A stretch of 64,000 nt of DNA from Pseudomonas mendocina (GCF_900636545.1 NZ_LR134290.1:5022001-5086000); one strand, 5' to 3'; counted from the first letter of the stretch, positions 9,260 through 18,109 are shown. Numbers and translations are program-made. Notes: generated by a model from the letters alone, not told the origin.

Positions 9260-9537
9260 GCGACGCCCCGGTGAACAGCACCCCGAAACGCTTTATCGCC
9301 GGTGCCGTGTGCCCGGCGTGCAGCGAGACCGACAGCATCAAGATGTGGAACGTCGACGGCGTGCCGCACCGTGAATGCGTTAAGTGCGGCTACGCCGACA
9401 CCCTCGACGCACGCGGCAACTCGGTGCCCAAGGAGTTGCCCACGCGGGTCAACGTCAGCGGCCTGAAACCCAAGGCCGCCGACCCGAATGTGCAGGCGGT
9501 GCAGTTCTTTCCCAATCCGAAGCTGAAGAAGGACTGA
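9256..9537 (+). CDS. yheV: YheV-family zinc-ribbon protein
   Basis: This small 93-residue protein carries two CxxC pairs: CPAC near residue 21 and CVKCGY near residue 42, a probable zinc ribbon. It ends in a Lys-rich tail (FPNPKLKKD). The ATG overlaps the prlC stop (ATGA), so it is translated with prlC. The family is conserved beside prlC, but its function is not established. Confidence 0.88.
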   Translation: MSDAPVNSTPKRFIAGAVCPACSETDSIKMWNVDGVPHRECVKCGYADTLDARGNSVPKELPTRVNVSGLKPKAADPNVQAVQFFPNPKLKKD

Positions 9538-9542
9538 GCCGC

Positions 9543-10319
9543 ATGTGGCACTTGGTTTGCGGCGACAACGCGGTAGCCGGTGTGACGCGAGTGATCGGCC
9601 AGCAGGCCGCCGAAGCCGGTCTGCGCGTGCTGAGTGACGACCTCGCCGTCGGCCCGCTGGGCGACGTGGACAATCCGCCCTGCAACGCCCGCGCCGTATT
9701 CTGGGGCGAAGTGTGGCCAGCAGCGATGACACCGCGGCCAGACTTTTCCACAGGCCTGGCCGAGGATGCTCGCTGGCTTGCCAGCCTGGGGAGTCAGGAT
9801 CGGCCCGTCACCGTCTGGCATGGCGACAGCAGCAGCGAGCAGTTGCTGCTGGCGCGCGTCGCCAGCGCGCTCCAAGGCAGCAGCGCCGAACTCTGGGAAG
9901 TGGCTTGTGGCAATGGCGACAGCCGTGTGCAAACGCGCAAGGCGGTGGCCATGCACAGCCCCGAGGCGCTGACGCAGATCGCCGAGCCGCGTCTGGTCGA
10001 TGCCGAACGCAGGGCCGAACTGGCGGCGCAGTGGCGAGAGGCAGTGACTGAGGACGCACCGATCCGCCGATGGCAAGCGGGTACCTTCAGCGGTGAAATT
10101 TACCAGGCCATCGATGCCGCGCTGGTCAATGGCGCAAGCGCACAGGCACAACCGCTGGCGCGGCTGATGGCCGAGGTCATGGCGCGCAACGATGGTTTCT
10201 TCGCCACCGATTTCTTTCTGTTCTGGCGCGCCCGTGAACTAGCGGCCGCCGGCCAGCTGGCGCTCAGTGGCGAACCCGGTGAATACGGTTATCAGGGATT
10301 GCAGGTGCGTCGCGCCTGA
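9543..10319 (+). CDS. DUF1835/DUF3658 domain protein
   Basis: The 258-residue product begins MWHLVCGDNAVAGVTRV, the form of DUF1835 N-termini. It continues with the conserved (S)DDLAVGPLGD and WHGDSSSEQL stretches, and a C-terminal helical part (about 170-250) resembling DUF3658. No signal peptide or membrane helix is seen, so it is probably cytosolic. Its biochemical role is unknown. It starts 5 bases after the yheV stop and is probably in the same operon as prlC-yheV. Confidence 0.8.
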   Translation: MWHLVCGDNAVAGVTRVIGQQAAEAGLRVLSDDLAVGPLGDVDNPPCNARAVFWGEVWPAAMTPRPDFSTGLAEDARWLASLGSQDRPVTVWHGDSSSEQLLLARVASALQGSSAELWEVACGNGDSRVQTRKAVAMHSPEALTQIAEPRLVDAERRAELAAQWREAVTEDAPIRRWQAGTFSGEIYQAIDAALVNGASAQAQPLARLMAEVMARNDGFFATDFFLFWRARELAAAGQLALSGEPGEYGYQGLQVRRA

Positions 10320-10350
10320 TTCGGCTTGTTGCATGTCCAGGGAGGACAGG

Positions 10351-11439
10351 ATGCGTTACCTACCCCTATTGATGCTCGCTACCGTGATGCCGGTGGCCGC
10401 CGAACTGCGCTTCGAAAACCTGGAAGCCAAACGCGGCGACTGGGCGAACTATCGCTTTCCCGTACTGCAAGGCGACAGCCTGGCGGTGCGGCGCATCAAC
10501 ACTTACCTGCACGTCATGGAACTGGAAGGGTTGCCGGGGCGCTTCGAGCGCTCGCCTTTCGAGCGAATCTGGCCGAAGGAAGGTGAGATCTGGGGCACCA
10601 ACAGCCTGGATTACCGGATCGACACGGAGCAACCCGGCTTTCTGTCCTTGACCATCAGCGGCGAGTACACCGGGGCCTATACCAGCATGGGCCATGTCAC
10701 TTACCTGTTCGACCTGGCCAGCGGCCAACCCATTGGCCTGCGCCAACTCTTCACATCGGCCGGCCTGCAACGGCTGGGCGAACGCATCGGCAGGGAACGA
10801 AGCAAGCGCATCGAAGACTATCTGGCCGGTATTCCGGTACCCGGCGGACATACCGACGAGTTGTTATCGCTCCCCCCTGACGACCACGACGAACGCAGCG
10901 ACGAACAGCGGGATATGTATCGTCAGTGTTTGCCCAGTCGTAGCAAAGCCGACCTCCGCTACGACCGCCTGCAACTCGGCAAGCAACAACTGACGCTGAC
11001 CGCCGAAAGCTGCGCGCCCCATGCAGCACGAGCCCTGGATGACCTTGGCGAGTTCGCCAACAGCGTGCCCTATGCCGAGCTTGACGCTGACCTCAGCATC
11101 TACGGGCGCTGCCTGCTGCTGGAGCGACGCAGCGATTGCCAGCATCCGGCCGATCTGAAGGCCGGCGGCGTGTACTGGGGCAAGATTGGCGGCCGCTATC
11201 CCATCACCCTGGTCGTCGGCACCAGCGAGAACAGCCGCCCGCAATCCAGCGCCTACTTCTACGACAAGTACGCCACGCGCATCGAGCTGGATGGTCGAGA
11301 TTTGCACAACGGCCGCCTGCGCCTTCAGGAAGGCGGCGACACCCCAGCCAGCTTCGACCTGCACCTGCAACCAGATGGCTCCCTAATCGGCACCTGGCAG
11401 CAGGAAGGCGGCAAGGCGCTGCCGGTGGCTCTGGACTGA
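10351..11439 (+). CDS. Exported protein of unknown function, DUF3298-like core
   Basis: The 362-residue product has a signal peptide (MRYLPLLMLATVMPVAA, probable cleavage before ELRF). A very good ribosome-binding site, GGAGGA at 10341-10346, fixes the ATG at 10351. The stretch YTGAYTSMGHVTYLFDL followed by LRQLF resembles the core of DUF3298 periplasmic domains. A second half contains several cysteines (QCLP, ESCAP, GRCLL, DCQHP) that could form disulfides. It follows the DUF1835 gene by 31 bases on the same strand. No enzymatic motif is visible. Confidence 0.75.
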   Translation: MRYLPLLMLATVMPVAAELRFENLEAKRGDWANYRFPVLQGDSLAVRRINTYLHVMELEGLPGRFERSPFERIWPKEGEIWGTNSLDYRIDTEQPGFLSLTISGEYTGAYTSMGHVTYLFDLASGQPIGLRQLFTSAGLQRLGERIGRERSKRIEDYLAGIPVPGGHTDELLSLPPDDHDERSDEQRDMYRQCLPSRSKADLRYDRLQLGKQQLTLTAESCAPHAARALDDLGEFANSVPYAELDADLSIYGRCLLLERRSDCQHPADLKAGGVYWGKIGGRYPITLVVGTSENSRPQSSAYFYDKYATRIELDGRDLHNGRLRLQEGGDTPASFDLHLQPDGSLIGTWQQEGGKALPVALD

Positions 11440-11498
11440 AACCAGCCGCTCCTTTCGCATCGGGCTCAGAGACCTTGTTGCCCACCCCGATGCTGGGA

Positions 11499-11563
11499 TT
11501 CGCGGACAAGTCCGCCCCCACGAATCAGTCACAGCCACCTGTGGGAGCGGACTTGTCCGCGAA
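11499..11563. repeat. REP pair (REPIN), GGAGCGGACTTGTCCGC family
   Basis: Two inverted 23-base REP sequences (11499-11521 and 11541-11563) differ at one position and are separated by 19 bases, the normal layout of a REPIN. Single copies of the same element occur at 48918-48940 and 53489-53511. Confidence 0.85.
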
Positions 11564-11596
11564 ATGCACCCGCATGCGATAACCTGCAAGCAGACG

Positions 11597-12388
11597 CTAT
11601 TCGCGAAAGAATTCCCCCGGTGGCGCGCCGAACTGGCGGCGAAAGGCCGCGATAAAAGCCGATAGTGATTCGTAGCCGCAAGCCAGTGCCACGTCCGTGA
11701 CACGCTCGCCCTGCTCCAGCGGAGTCAGCGCATCGAGCAGGCGCTGACGCTGGCGCCAGGCGCGGAAACTCAAGCCGGTTTCACGCAGGAACAGCCGACT
11801 CAGGGTCTTCTCCGAAACACCCAGGCGCTCGCCCCATTCCCCCAGGCCCAACTGGCGCAGGTTGGCGTCCTCAAGGCCGTGGCACACCTCGCGCAGGCGC
11901 GCATCCTGCGGCAGCGGCAGCACCAGTGCCACTTCCGGCGCAGCGTGCAGCTCATCCAGCAGCACCGAGGCCAATCTACCTGGCGCACCTTGCTCGTCGT
12001 ATTCGGCGGGTAGATCGCTGAAACGACGAATCAGCTCGCGCAGCAACGGACTGACCGCCAGCACCCGACACGCATCCGGCCCCCATGGCACGGCATCGCC
12101 ATCGATGTACAGGCTGCGCATCTCGGTGCGCGGCGAGCTGAACACACGGTGCTCGACACCGGCCGGCACCCATACCGCACGCTGTGGCGGCGCGACGAAA
12201 CGGGCGCCGGCGGTCTGCACTTCGAGTACCCCGGCAATGGCATAGGACAACTGCACCCAGGGATGGGTATGGCGAAAGGTCAGGGCGCGGTTGGTCAGCG
12301 ATTCAACCCGACCGTAGAGCGGCCTGGGCAGGCTCGGTAACTCGGGAAGGTTGCGATAGACCGTGGAGGGATGTCTGTTTGTCGACAC
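11597..12388 (-). CDS. AraC-family transcriptional regulator
   Basis: The 263-residue regulator has an N-terminal cupin (FRHTHPWVQLSYAIAGVLEV, about residues 39-58, with a His-rich metal or ligand edge) and a C-terminal double helix-turn-helix (LGLGEWGERLGVSEKTLSRLF and ACGYESLSAFIAAFRR). It resembles the AraC proteins that regulate an adjacent transporter. The GTG at 12388 is the likely start; the longer frame upstream is antisense to the transporter gene. It is divergent from the SBF-family transporter, with 81 bases between the start codons, and probably controls it. Confidence 0.83.
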   Translation of the reverse strand: MSTNRHPSTVYRNLPELPSLPRPLYGRVESLTNRALTFRHTHPWVQLSYAIAGVLEVQTAGARFVAPPQRAVWVPAGVEHRVFSSPRTEMRSLYIDGDAVPWGPDACRVLAVSPLLRELIRRFSDLPAEYDEQGAPGRLASVLLDELHAAPEVALVLPLPQDARLREVCHGLEDANLRQLGLGEWGERLGVSEKTLSRLFLRETGLSFRAWRQRQRLLDALTPLEQGERVTDVALACGYESLSAFIAAFRRQFGAPPGEFFRE

Positions 12389-12469
12389 TTGCTGGCTCTT
12401 TGGCGTTAGCCGGAAATTTTCACTGACGATAGTCTGGCGCCCTCCTGTATCGCAAGTCCGAGATTCGCC

Positions 12470-13465
12470 ATGTTCCTGCGCCGCCTGTTGCCTGACAATT
12501 TCACCCTGACCCTGCTCGCCGTGGTACTGGCCGCCACGCTGCTGCCTGCCAGCGGCCAGATTGCGACGATCTTCGAGTGGATCACCAACCTGGCCATCGC
12601 CCTGCTGTTCTTCCTGCATGGCGCCAAGCTGTCACGCCAGGCGATCGTCGCCGGTGCCGGGCACTGGCGCCTGCACCTGCTGGTGTTCTCCTGCACCTTC
12701 ATTCTCTTCCCCCTACTCGGCCTGGCGCTCAAGCCGGCGCTGGAACCGTTGCTGGGCAAGGAGCTGTATCTGGGCATGCTCTACCTGTGCGCCCTGCCGG
12801 CCACCGTACAGTCGGCCATCGCCTTCACCTCGCTGGCGCGCGGCAACATCCCGGCAGCGATCTGCAGCGCAGCAGCCTCCAGCCTGCTCGGCATCTTCGT
12901 CACCCCACTGCTGGTGGCGCTGCTGATGGGCGTGCAGGGCGACAACGATTCGACCCTCGACGCCATCGGCAAGATCAGCCTGCAACTGCTGCTGCCGTTC
13001 GTTCTCGGCCAGATCGCGCAGCGCTGGATCGGCGGCTGGGTCAACCGCAACAAGAGCTGGCTGAAGTACATCGACCAGAGTTCGATCCTGCTGGTGGTCT
13101 ACACCGCCTTCAGCGCCGCGGTAATTGGCGGTCTATGGCAAGAGGTACCGCTGCTCACACTGCTGGCCGTGACCTTCGCCTGCTGCGTGCTGCTGGCCCT
13201 CGCCCTGGTGATCACCCACCTGCTCGGCAAGTGGCTGGGTTTCAATCTGGAAGATCGCATCACCATTCTCTTCTGCGGTTCGAAGAAGAGCCTGGCCACT
13301 GGCGTGCCCATGGCCCAGGTACTGTTCGCCGGCGGCGCCATCGGCGTGCTGATCCTGCCGCTGATGCTGTTCCACCAGATTCAATTGATGGTCTGCGCGG
13401 TGCTGGCCCAGCGCTATTCGCGCCGCCCGGAGAGCGAAGCGATGGTCAGCCAGACGGCTTCCTGA
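12470..13465 (+). CDS. Bile acid:sodium symporter family (YfeH/SLC10A7-like) transporter
   Basis: The 331-residue inner-membrane protein has about ten hydrophobic segments. Family-typical stretches are ALLFFLHGAKLSRQAI, LCALPATVQSAIAFTSLARGN and FCGSKKSLATGVPMAQVLF, the last two being the crossover motifs of this fold. The substrate is unknown. The name reflects homology, and bacterial members carry organic anions rather than bile acids. It is divergent from an AraC regulator whose short shared promoter suggests direct control. A small hairpin (CGCTAA-TGGG-TTAGCG) follows the stop. Confidence 0.85.
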   Translation: MFLRRLLPDNFTLTLLAVVLAATLLPASGQIATIFEWITNLAIALLFFLHGAKLSRQAIVAGAGHWRLHLLVFSCTFILFPLLGLALKPALEPLLGKELYLGMLYLCALPATVQSAIAFTSLARGNIPAAICSAAASSLLGIFVTPLLVALLMGVQGDNDSTLDAIGKISLQLLLPFVLGQIAQRWIGGWVNRNKSWLKYIDQSSILLVVYTAFSAAVIGGLWQEVPLLTLLAVTFACCVLLALALVITHLLGKWLGFNLEDRITILFCGSKKSLATGVPMAQVLFAGGAIGVLILPLMLFHQIQLMVCAVLAQRYSRRPESEAMVSQTAS

Positions 13466-13521
13466 GCACAGCGCTAATGGGTTAGCGTGCAGGGCGTCGA
13501 TCACCTATCACAAGGATGTTC

Positions 13522-14025
13522 ATGCGCACACTCGTAAAGCTGATCGGCGCGGCCCTGCTCGGTGCCGCGCCAGCCGCCCTGGCCACGGATTTCGGCGAAC
13601 TGATCTACGCCGGGATGGACGCCCGCTTCGATATCGCCACGACGCCACCCTATCAGGATCCTGAACCCGAGCTGCGTATCTTGCTGCAGTCGAAGAAGGC
13701 CTACGACACCCGCAACCACTTCTGTATCGTCGGCTACCGCTGGCCGGACGGACACTCCTTCGCCTCCGTGCACTGGCGCGAAGGCGGACTGATCGTTCGC
13801 TGGTATGGCGGTACGAGCTGGGCGGACGACGAGTTCGAGTGGTATTTCAACAAGGCCGTCAACCTGCAGACCGGCGTGATCGATGCCGACGACCCGCAGG
13901 GCAGCACCTTCCTCGTCACCCTGCGCCAGGCAAACGGCACGCTGGAAGACTGCCGCCGCTACGGCCGCCAGTACGTGGTCGAGCCCTTTACCCCACCGCC
14001 ACCACCGGTCGAAGAAGACGACTGA
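13522..14025 (+). CDS. Small exported protein of unknown function
   Basis: The 167-residue product has a signal peptide (MRTLVKLIGAALLGAAPAALA before TDFGEL). AAGGA at 13512-13516 supports the ATG at 13522; an ATG at 13516 overlaps that site and is unlikely. The mature part has two cysteines (NHFCIVGYR and LEDCRRYGR), many aromatic residues and a Pro-rich acidic tail (PFTPPPPPVEEDD). I do not recognise a family. It stands alone between the transporter and the LexA-controlled gene. Confidence 0.65.
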   Translation: MRTLVKLIGAALLGAAPAALATDFGELIYAGMDARFDIATTPPYQDPEPELRILLQSKKAYDTRNHFCIVGYRWPDGHSFASVHWREGGLIVRWYGGTSWADDEFEWYFNKAVNLQTGVIDADDPQGSTFLVTLRQANGTLEDCRRYGRQYVVEPFTPPPPPVEEDD

Positions 14026-14057
14026 GCGACGCGGAGTACTGGCACGAATTAGACAAC

Positions 14058-14087
14058 CCATATACTGTTCATACATACAGTATATGG
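14058..14087. promoter_or_regulatory. LexA (SOS) box
   Basis: The core CTGT-N8-ACAG at 14065-14080 matches the gamma-proteobacterial LexA consensus exactly. The palindrome extends much further: 11-base arms CCATATACTGT (14058-14068) and ACAGTATATGG (14077-14087) are perfect inverted repeats around an 8-base centre. The right arm runs into the ribosome-binding site GGAG and ends 10 bases before the radical-SAM start codon. Bound LexA would therefore cover the promoter's -10 region and the translation start region. Confidence 0.88.
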
Positions 14088-14097
14088 AGCGTTTCAC

Positions 14098-15159
14098 ATG
14101 TCCCTGAACCTGCCGCCGCGCGGTCGCGGCACCGCCAGCAACCCGCATAACCGTTACGCCCCAACCCGCTCGGAACAGGAAGACGACGGCTGGTACCAGG
14201 ACGAAACGCCAATGAGTCGCGCCACCGAGGTGCGCAAGGAAAAAGCCAAGACGGCGATCACCCGCAACAACTCGCCGGATGTCGGTTTCGACCGTTCGGT
14301 AAACCCCTACCGCGGCTGTGAACACGGTTGCATCTACTGTTTTGCCAGGCCGACTCACGCCTACTGGGACCTGTCGCCGGGCATCGACTTCGAAACCCGC
14401 CTGATCGCCAAGACCAACCTGGCCGAGCGCCTCGAAGAACAACTGCAGAAACCCGGCTACGTCCCACAGCCCATCGCCCTGGGCATCAACACCGATGCCT
14501 ACCAGCCGATCGAGCGCGAGCAGCGCCTGACCCGCCAGGCGCTGGAGATCCTGCTGCGCTACAAGCACCCACTGAGCATCATCACCAAGGGCTCGCTGAT
14601 CCTGCGTGATCTCGACCTGCTCAGCGAATTGGCCAGCCATAACCTGGTCAGCGTGGCGTTCAGCCTGACCACTCTGGACGACGAGCTGAAGCGCATAATG
14701 GAGCCGCGCACTGCAGCACCAGCTGCCCGCCTGCGCGCCATGCGCACGCTGCATGAGGCCGGCGTGCCGGTGAGCGTGATGTGCGCGCCGATGATTCCGA
14801 TGATCAACGACATGGAGCTCGAGCAACTGCTCGAAGCCGCGCGCGATGCAGGGGCACGCTCAGCAGGTTACGTGCTGTTACGCCTGCCGCTGGAGATCGC
14901 CGATCTGTTCGAGCAATGGCTGCAGATGCATTTCCCCGACCGCGCCGAACATGTGATGAGCCTGATTCGCCAGAGCCGCGGCGGCAGGAACTACGACAGC
15001 CGCTTCGGCAGCCGCATGCGTGGCGAGGGCCAGTTTGCCGAGCTGCTGCAACAGCGTTTCCGCCTGGCTCGACGCAAGCTCGGCCTGGATCGCCGCGAGG
15101 GTTTTGCGCTGGACTGCTCGCAGTTCTGCCCGCCCGGTGCGCAATTGAGCCTGCTCTGA
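14098..15159 (+). CDS. PA0069-type radical SAM protein, SOS-controlled
   Basis: The 353-residue protein has the radical-SAM cluster motif CEHGCIYC (Cys74, Cys78, Cys81), preceded by the NPYRG signature shared with the SplB (spore photoproduct lyase) relatives. It corresponds to the family named after P. aeruginosa PA0069, which I recall as a LexA-regulon member. The LexA palindrome directly upstream agrees. A DNA-lesion-related role is therefore plausible but unproven. The N-terminal 60 residues are polar and rich in charged residues. Ribosome-binding site GGAG is 9 bases from the ATG. Confidence 0.9.
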   Translation: MSLNLPPRGRGTASNPHNRYAPTRSEQEDDGWYQDETPMSRATEVRKEKAKTAITRNNSPDVGFDRSVNPYRGCEHGCIYCFARPTHAYWDLSPGIDFETRLIAKTNLAERLEEQLQKPGYVPQPIALGINTDAYQPIEREQRLTRQALEILLRYKHPLSIITKGSLILRDLDLLSELASHNLVSVAFSLTTLDDELKRIMEPRTAAPAARLRAMRTLHEAGVPVSVMCAPMIPMINDMELEQLLEAARDAGARSAGYVLLRLPLEIADLFEQWLQMHFPDRAEHVMSLIRQSRGGRNYDSRFGSRMRGEGQFAELLQQRFRLARRKLGLDRREGFALDCSQFCPPGAQLSLL

Positions 15160-15312
15160 ACCTACGCTGAGTCTTGATGGTCTCCAGCCCTGCATAAAGA
15201 CGAACCTGCCAGTTGTCGCTCGGCTTGCCGAAGGCGACACTTGCGTGTGACTCGCACCCCGCTGCCGCTGTCGTTTTAGCAGCGTATTTTCGATAACAAA
15301 GAGGTTCAGGGC

Positions 15313-16041
15313 ATGCCTTACAAACACCAGGTGATTCCGCTTCAGACCCATGAGGGCAACGAAACCGCCGATCAGGCGCTGCACAGCATCGTTGACGGCT
15401 TCAAACGCTTTCGCAACGAGGTCTTCCCGCAGCAGGAAGAGCTGTTCAAGAAGCTCGCCACCGCCCAGAACCCCCGCGCCATGTTCATCACCTGCGCCGA
15501 CTCGCGCGTGGTACCGGAGCTGATCACCCAGAGCTCGCCAGGCGACCTGTTCGTCAACCGCAACGTCGGTAACGTGGTGCCGGCCTACGGGCAGATGATG
15601 GGCGGCGTTTCCACCGCCATCGAATACGCGGTGATGGCCCTGGGCGTGCAGCACATCGTCGTCTGCGGCCACTCCGACTGCGGCGCGATGAAGGCCGTGC
15701 TCAACCCGCAATCGCTGGAAACCATGCCCACGGTCAAGGCCTGGTTGCGCCATGCCGAGGTCGCACGCAGCGTGGTGGCAGAGAACTGCAACTGCAGCGA
15801 CGACAAGGAAACCCTGGCGGTGCTCACCGAAGAAAACGTCGTGGCGCAGCTCAACCACCTGTGCACCCACCCATCGGTGGCAGCCAAGCTGGCGCGCGGG
15901 CAGTTGTTCATCCATGGCTGGGTGTACGACATCGAAACCAGCCAGATCAAGGCCTACGACGCCGAGCTGGGCAGCTTCCTGCCGCTCGATGGCGACAAGA
16001 TCCCGATGGCCACGCCGCGCTCGCGCTTCCCACAGGCCTGA
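15313..16041 (+). CDS. Beta-class carbonic anhydrase
   Basis: This enzyme interconverts CO2 and bicarbonate. The 242-residue length is usual. Zinc ligands and partners are visible: CADSR (Cys-Asp-Arg dyad) near residue 57 and HSDCGAM near residue 119. The start is ATG with GAGG 8 bases upstream. The C-terminus is a typical HGWVYDIETS region. It lies next to, and convergent with, the pyruvate carboxylase operon, an enzyme that consumes bicarbonate; that link is inference. It resembles PAO1 psCA1. Confidence 0.92.
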   Translation: MPYKHQVIPLQTHEGNETADQALHSIVDGFKRFRNEVFPQQEELFKKLATAQNPRAMFITCADSRVVPELITQSSPGDLFVNRNVGNVVPAYGQMMGGVSTAIEYAVMALGVQHIVVCGHSDCGAMKAVLNPQSLETMPTVKAWLRHAEVARSVVAENCNCSDDKETLAVLTEENVVAQLNHLCTHPSVAAKLARGQLFIHGWVYDIETSQIKAYDAELGSFLPLDGDKIPMATPRSRFPQA

Positions 16042-16046
16042 AACGC

Positions 16047-16074
16047 GCCGGCCGGAGTCAAGGCTCCGGCCGGC
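16047..16074 (+). terminator. Strong GC hairpin after carbonic anhydrase
   Basis: GCCGGCCGGAG (16047-16057) and CTCCGGCCGGC (16064-16074) form a perfect 11-bp stem with a 6-base loop, starting 6 bases after the stop. There is no T run behind it, so it may be an mRNA 3'-end stabiliser rather than a true intrinsic terminator. Confidence 0.5.
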
Positions 16075-16161
16075 TGAAGGGAAAAGGCCATGCCCCGCGC
16101 AAGCGGTGCTGATCGCCCGCGCTGTGCTTGCGCACCTGGGGCATGACCAGAGAACTGCAGT

Positions 16162-16185
16162 AAAAAAAGGAGCCTTGCGGCTCCT
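16162..16185 (-). terminator. Second intrinsic terminator of the pycAB operon
   Basis: On the minus strand a perfect 7-bp stem (AGGAGCC / GGCTCCT, loop of 4) is followed by seven Ts. It lies about 115 bases beyond the pycB stop, behind another terminator. Confidence 0.88.
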
Positions 16186-16231
16186 GGGTCTCAAACCCTG
16201 GGCGCCCCGTCAGGGACGGACGCCAACGAAT

Positions 16232-16290
16232 AAAAAAGGAGCCCGGGTTATACGCCCCGTCAAACTTGCCCATCCAACAGGCCGGGCTCC
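16232..16290 (-). terminator. First intrinsic terminator of the pycAB operon
   Basis: On the minus strand GGAGCCCGG (complement of 16282-16290) pairs with CCGGGCTCC (complement of 16238-16246). The loop is about 35 bases and six Ts follow. It begins 7 bases after the pycB stop. Confidence 0.8.
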
Positions 16291-16297
16291 ATAGAGG

Positions 16298-18109
16298 TTA
16301 ACCTTCGATTTCCACCAGTACTTCGCCCGGATTGACACGGTCGCCCTTGGCCACGTGAACGGCCTTGACCTTGCCGGCAATCGGCGCCTGCACTTCGGTT
16401 TCCATCTTCATCGCTTCGGTGATCAGCACCGCCTGACCCGCCTTGACCGTGTCACCTTCCTTGACCAGTACATCGACGATATTGCCTGGCATGGTGGTAG
16501 ATACATCGCCCGGTGCAGCGGCCTGCTTGCGCTTGCCACCTGCGCCTGCAACGAAATCGTTGAGCGGCTCGAACACCACCTCTTCCGGCATGCCGTCGAT
16601 GGACAGGTAGAAGTGGCGCTTGCCGTCGCCCTTGACGCCGACACCGGTGATGTCCACACGGTAGCTTTCACCATGTACGTCGACCACGAACTCGGTCGGC
16701 ACGCCTTCACCGCCCACCGGCGCCGCCTTGCCCTGGCCGTTCGGCATGGGTAGCAGCTCTTCCGGTTTGAGGGTGCCGGCCGCGCGCTCTTCGAGGAACT
16801 TGCGGCCGATATCGGGAAACATGGCGAAGGTCAGCACGTCTTCTTCGGACTTGGCCAGGCTGCCGATCTCTTCACGCAGGCGTGCCAGCTCGGGCTTGAG
16901 CAGGTCGGCCGGGCGCACGTCGATCACTTCCTCGCTACCGATGGCCTGCTTGCGCAGTTGCTCGTCGACCTTGCCCGGCGCCTTGCCGTAGCGGCCCTGC
17001 AAGTACAGCTTCACTTCGTTGGTGATGGTCTTGTAGCGCTCGCCGGCCAGCACGTTGAAGAACGCCTGGGTACCGACGATCTGCGAGGTCGGCGTCACCA
17101 GCGGCGGGAAGCCGAGGTCGGCGCGCACGCGCGGAATCTCTTCCAGCACTTCGTTCATGCGGTTCAGCGCACCCTGCTCCTTGAGCTGGTTGGCCAGGTT
17201 GGAAATCATCCCGCCCGGCACCTGGTTGACCTGCACGCGGGTATCCACGCCGGTGAACTCGCTCTCGAACTGGTGGTACTTCTTGCGTACGGCATGGAAA
17301 TACATGCCGATTTCCTGGATCAGCTCCAGATCCAGGCCGGTGTCGTATTCGCTACCCTTGAGCGCGGCGACCATCGACTCGGTGCCCGGATGGCTGGTGC
17401 CCCACGCCAGGCTGGAAATGGCGGTGTCGATATGGTCGGCACCGGCCTCGATAGCCTTGAGCTGGCACATGGCGCCGAGACCGGCGGTGTCATGGCTGTG
17501 GATAAATACCGGCAGGTCGACCTCGCTCTTCAGGGCCTTGACCAGCTCGAAGGTGGCGTAAGGCGTGAGCAGACCGGCCATGTCCTTGATGGCGATGGAG
17601 TCGATGCCCATCGCCTGCATGGCCTTGGCCTGGGCGACGAAGGCCTCGTTGGTGTGCACCGGGCTGGTGGTATAGGCGATGGTGCCCTGAGCATGCTTGC
17701 CGGCAGCCTTGACCGCCTCGATGGCCACGCGCAGGTTACGCACGTCGTTCATCGCATCGAAGATGCGGAACACGTCGATGCCATTGACCGCCGCCTTGGC
17801 CACGAACGCCTTGACCACGTCATCGCTGTAATGGCGATAGCCGAGCAGGTTCTGCCCGCGCAGGAGCATCTGCAGGCGGGTATTGGGCAGCGCGGCCTTG
17901 AGCTGACGCAGACGTTCCCACGGGTCTTCCTTGAGGAAGCGCACGCACGCGTCGAAGGTGGCGCCACCCCAGACTTCCAGCGACCAGTAGCCGACGCGGT
18001 CGAGCTTGTCGCAGATCGGCAACATGTCTTCGGTGCGCATGCGCGTGGCCAGCAGCGACTGGTGGGCATCGCGCAGGACGGTATCGGTAACGGTGATCTT
18101 CTTGCTCAT
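16298..18109 (-). CDS. pycB: Pyruvate carboxylase subunit B (carboxyltransferase plus biotin carrier)
   Basis: With PycA this forms the two-subunit, acetyl-CoA-independent type of pyruvate carboxylase that makes oxaloacetate from pyruvate and bicarbonate. The 603-residue protein begins with the HMGL-like carboxyltransferase domain (VTDTVLRDAHQSLLATRM), followed by the PYC/OADA conserved domain and a Pro/Ala linker. It ends in a biotinyl domain with EAMKMET, the biotinylated lysine being about residue 568. Homologues are often labelled oxaloacetate decarboxylase alpha (oadA). No membrane beta or gamma subunits are here and the gene sits with a biotin carboxylase, so carboxylase is the better call. 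It lies 8 bases after pycA and is followed by two terminators. Confidence 0.93.
   Translation of the reverse strand: MSKKITVTDTVLRDAHQSLLATRMRTEDMLPICDKLDRVGYWSLEVWGGATFDACVRFLKEDPWERLRQLKAALPNTRLQMLLRGQNLLGYRHYSDDVVKAFVAKAAVNGIDVFRIFDAMNDVRNLRVAIEAVKAAGKHAQGTIAYTTSPVHTNEAFVAQAKAMQAMGIDSIAIKDMAGLLTPYATFELVKALKSEVDLPVFIHSHDTAGLGAMCQLKAIEAGADHIDTAISSLAWGTSHPGTESMVAALKGSEYDTGLDLELIQEIGMYFHAVRKKYHQFESEFTGVDTRVQVNQVPGGMISNLANQLKEQGALNRMNEVLEEIPRVRADLGFPPLVTPTSQIVGTQAFFNVLAGERYKTITNEVKLYLQGRYGKAPGKVDEQLRKQAIGSEEVIDVRPADLLKPELARLREEIGSLAKSEEDVLTFAMFPDIGRKFLEERAAGTLKPEELLPMPNGQGKAAPVGGEGVPTEFVVDVHGESYRVDITGVGVKGDGKRHFYLSIDGMPEEVVFEPLNDFVAGAGGKRKQAAAPGDVSTTMPGNIVDVLVKEGDTVKAGQAVLITEAMKMETEVQAPIAGKVKAVHVAKGDRVNPGEVLVEIEG

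Noticed and set aside
15160..15312. Terminator after the radical-SAM gene
   Set aside because: A GC hairpin around TCGGCTTGCCGA is present but has no T run and a short stem, so it is not convincing.
16298..18109. Sodium-pumping oxaloacetate decarboxylase alpha subunit
   Set aside because: No beta or gamma subunit genes are present, and the gene is paired with a biotin carboxylase and pycR. A pyruvate carboxylase subunit fits better.
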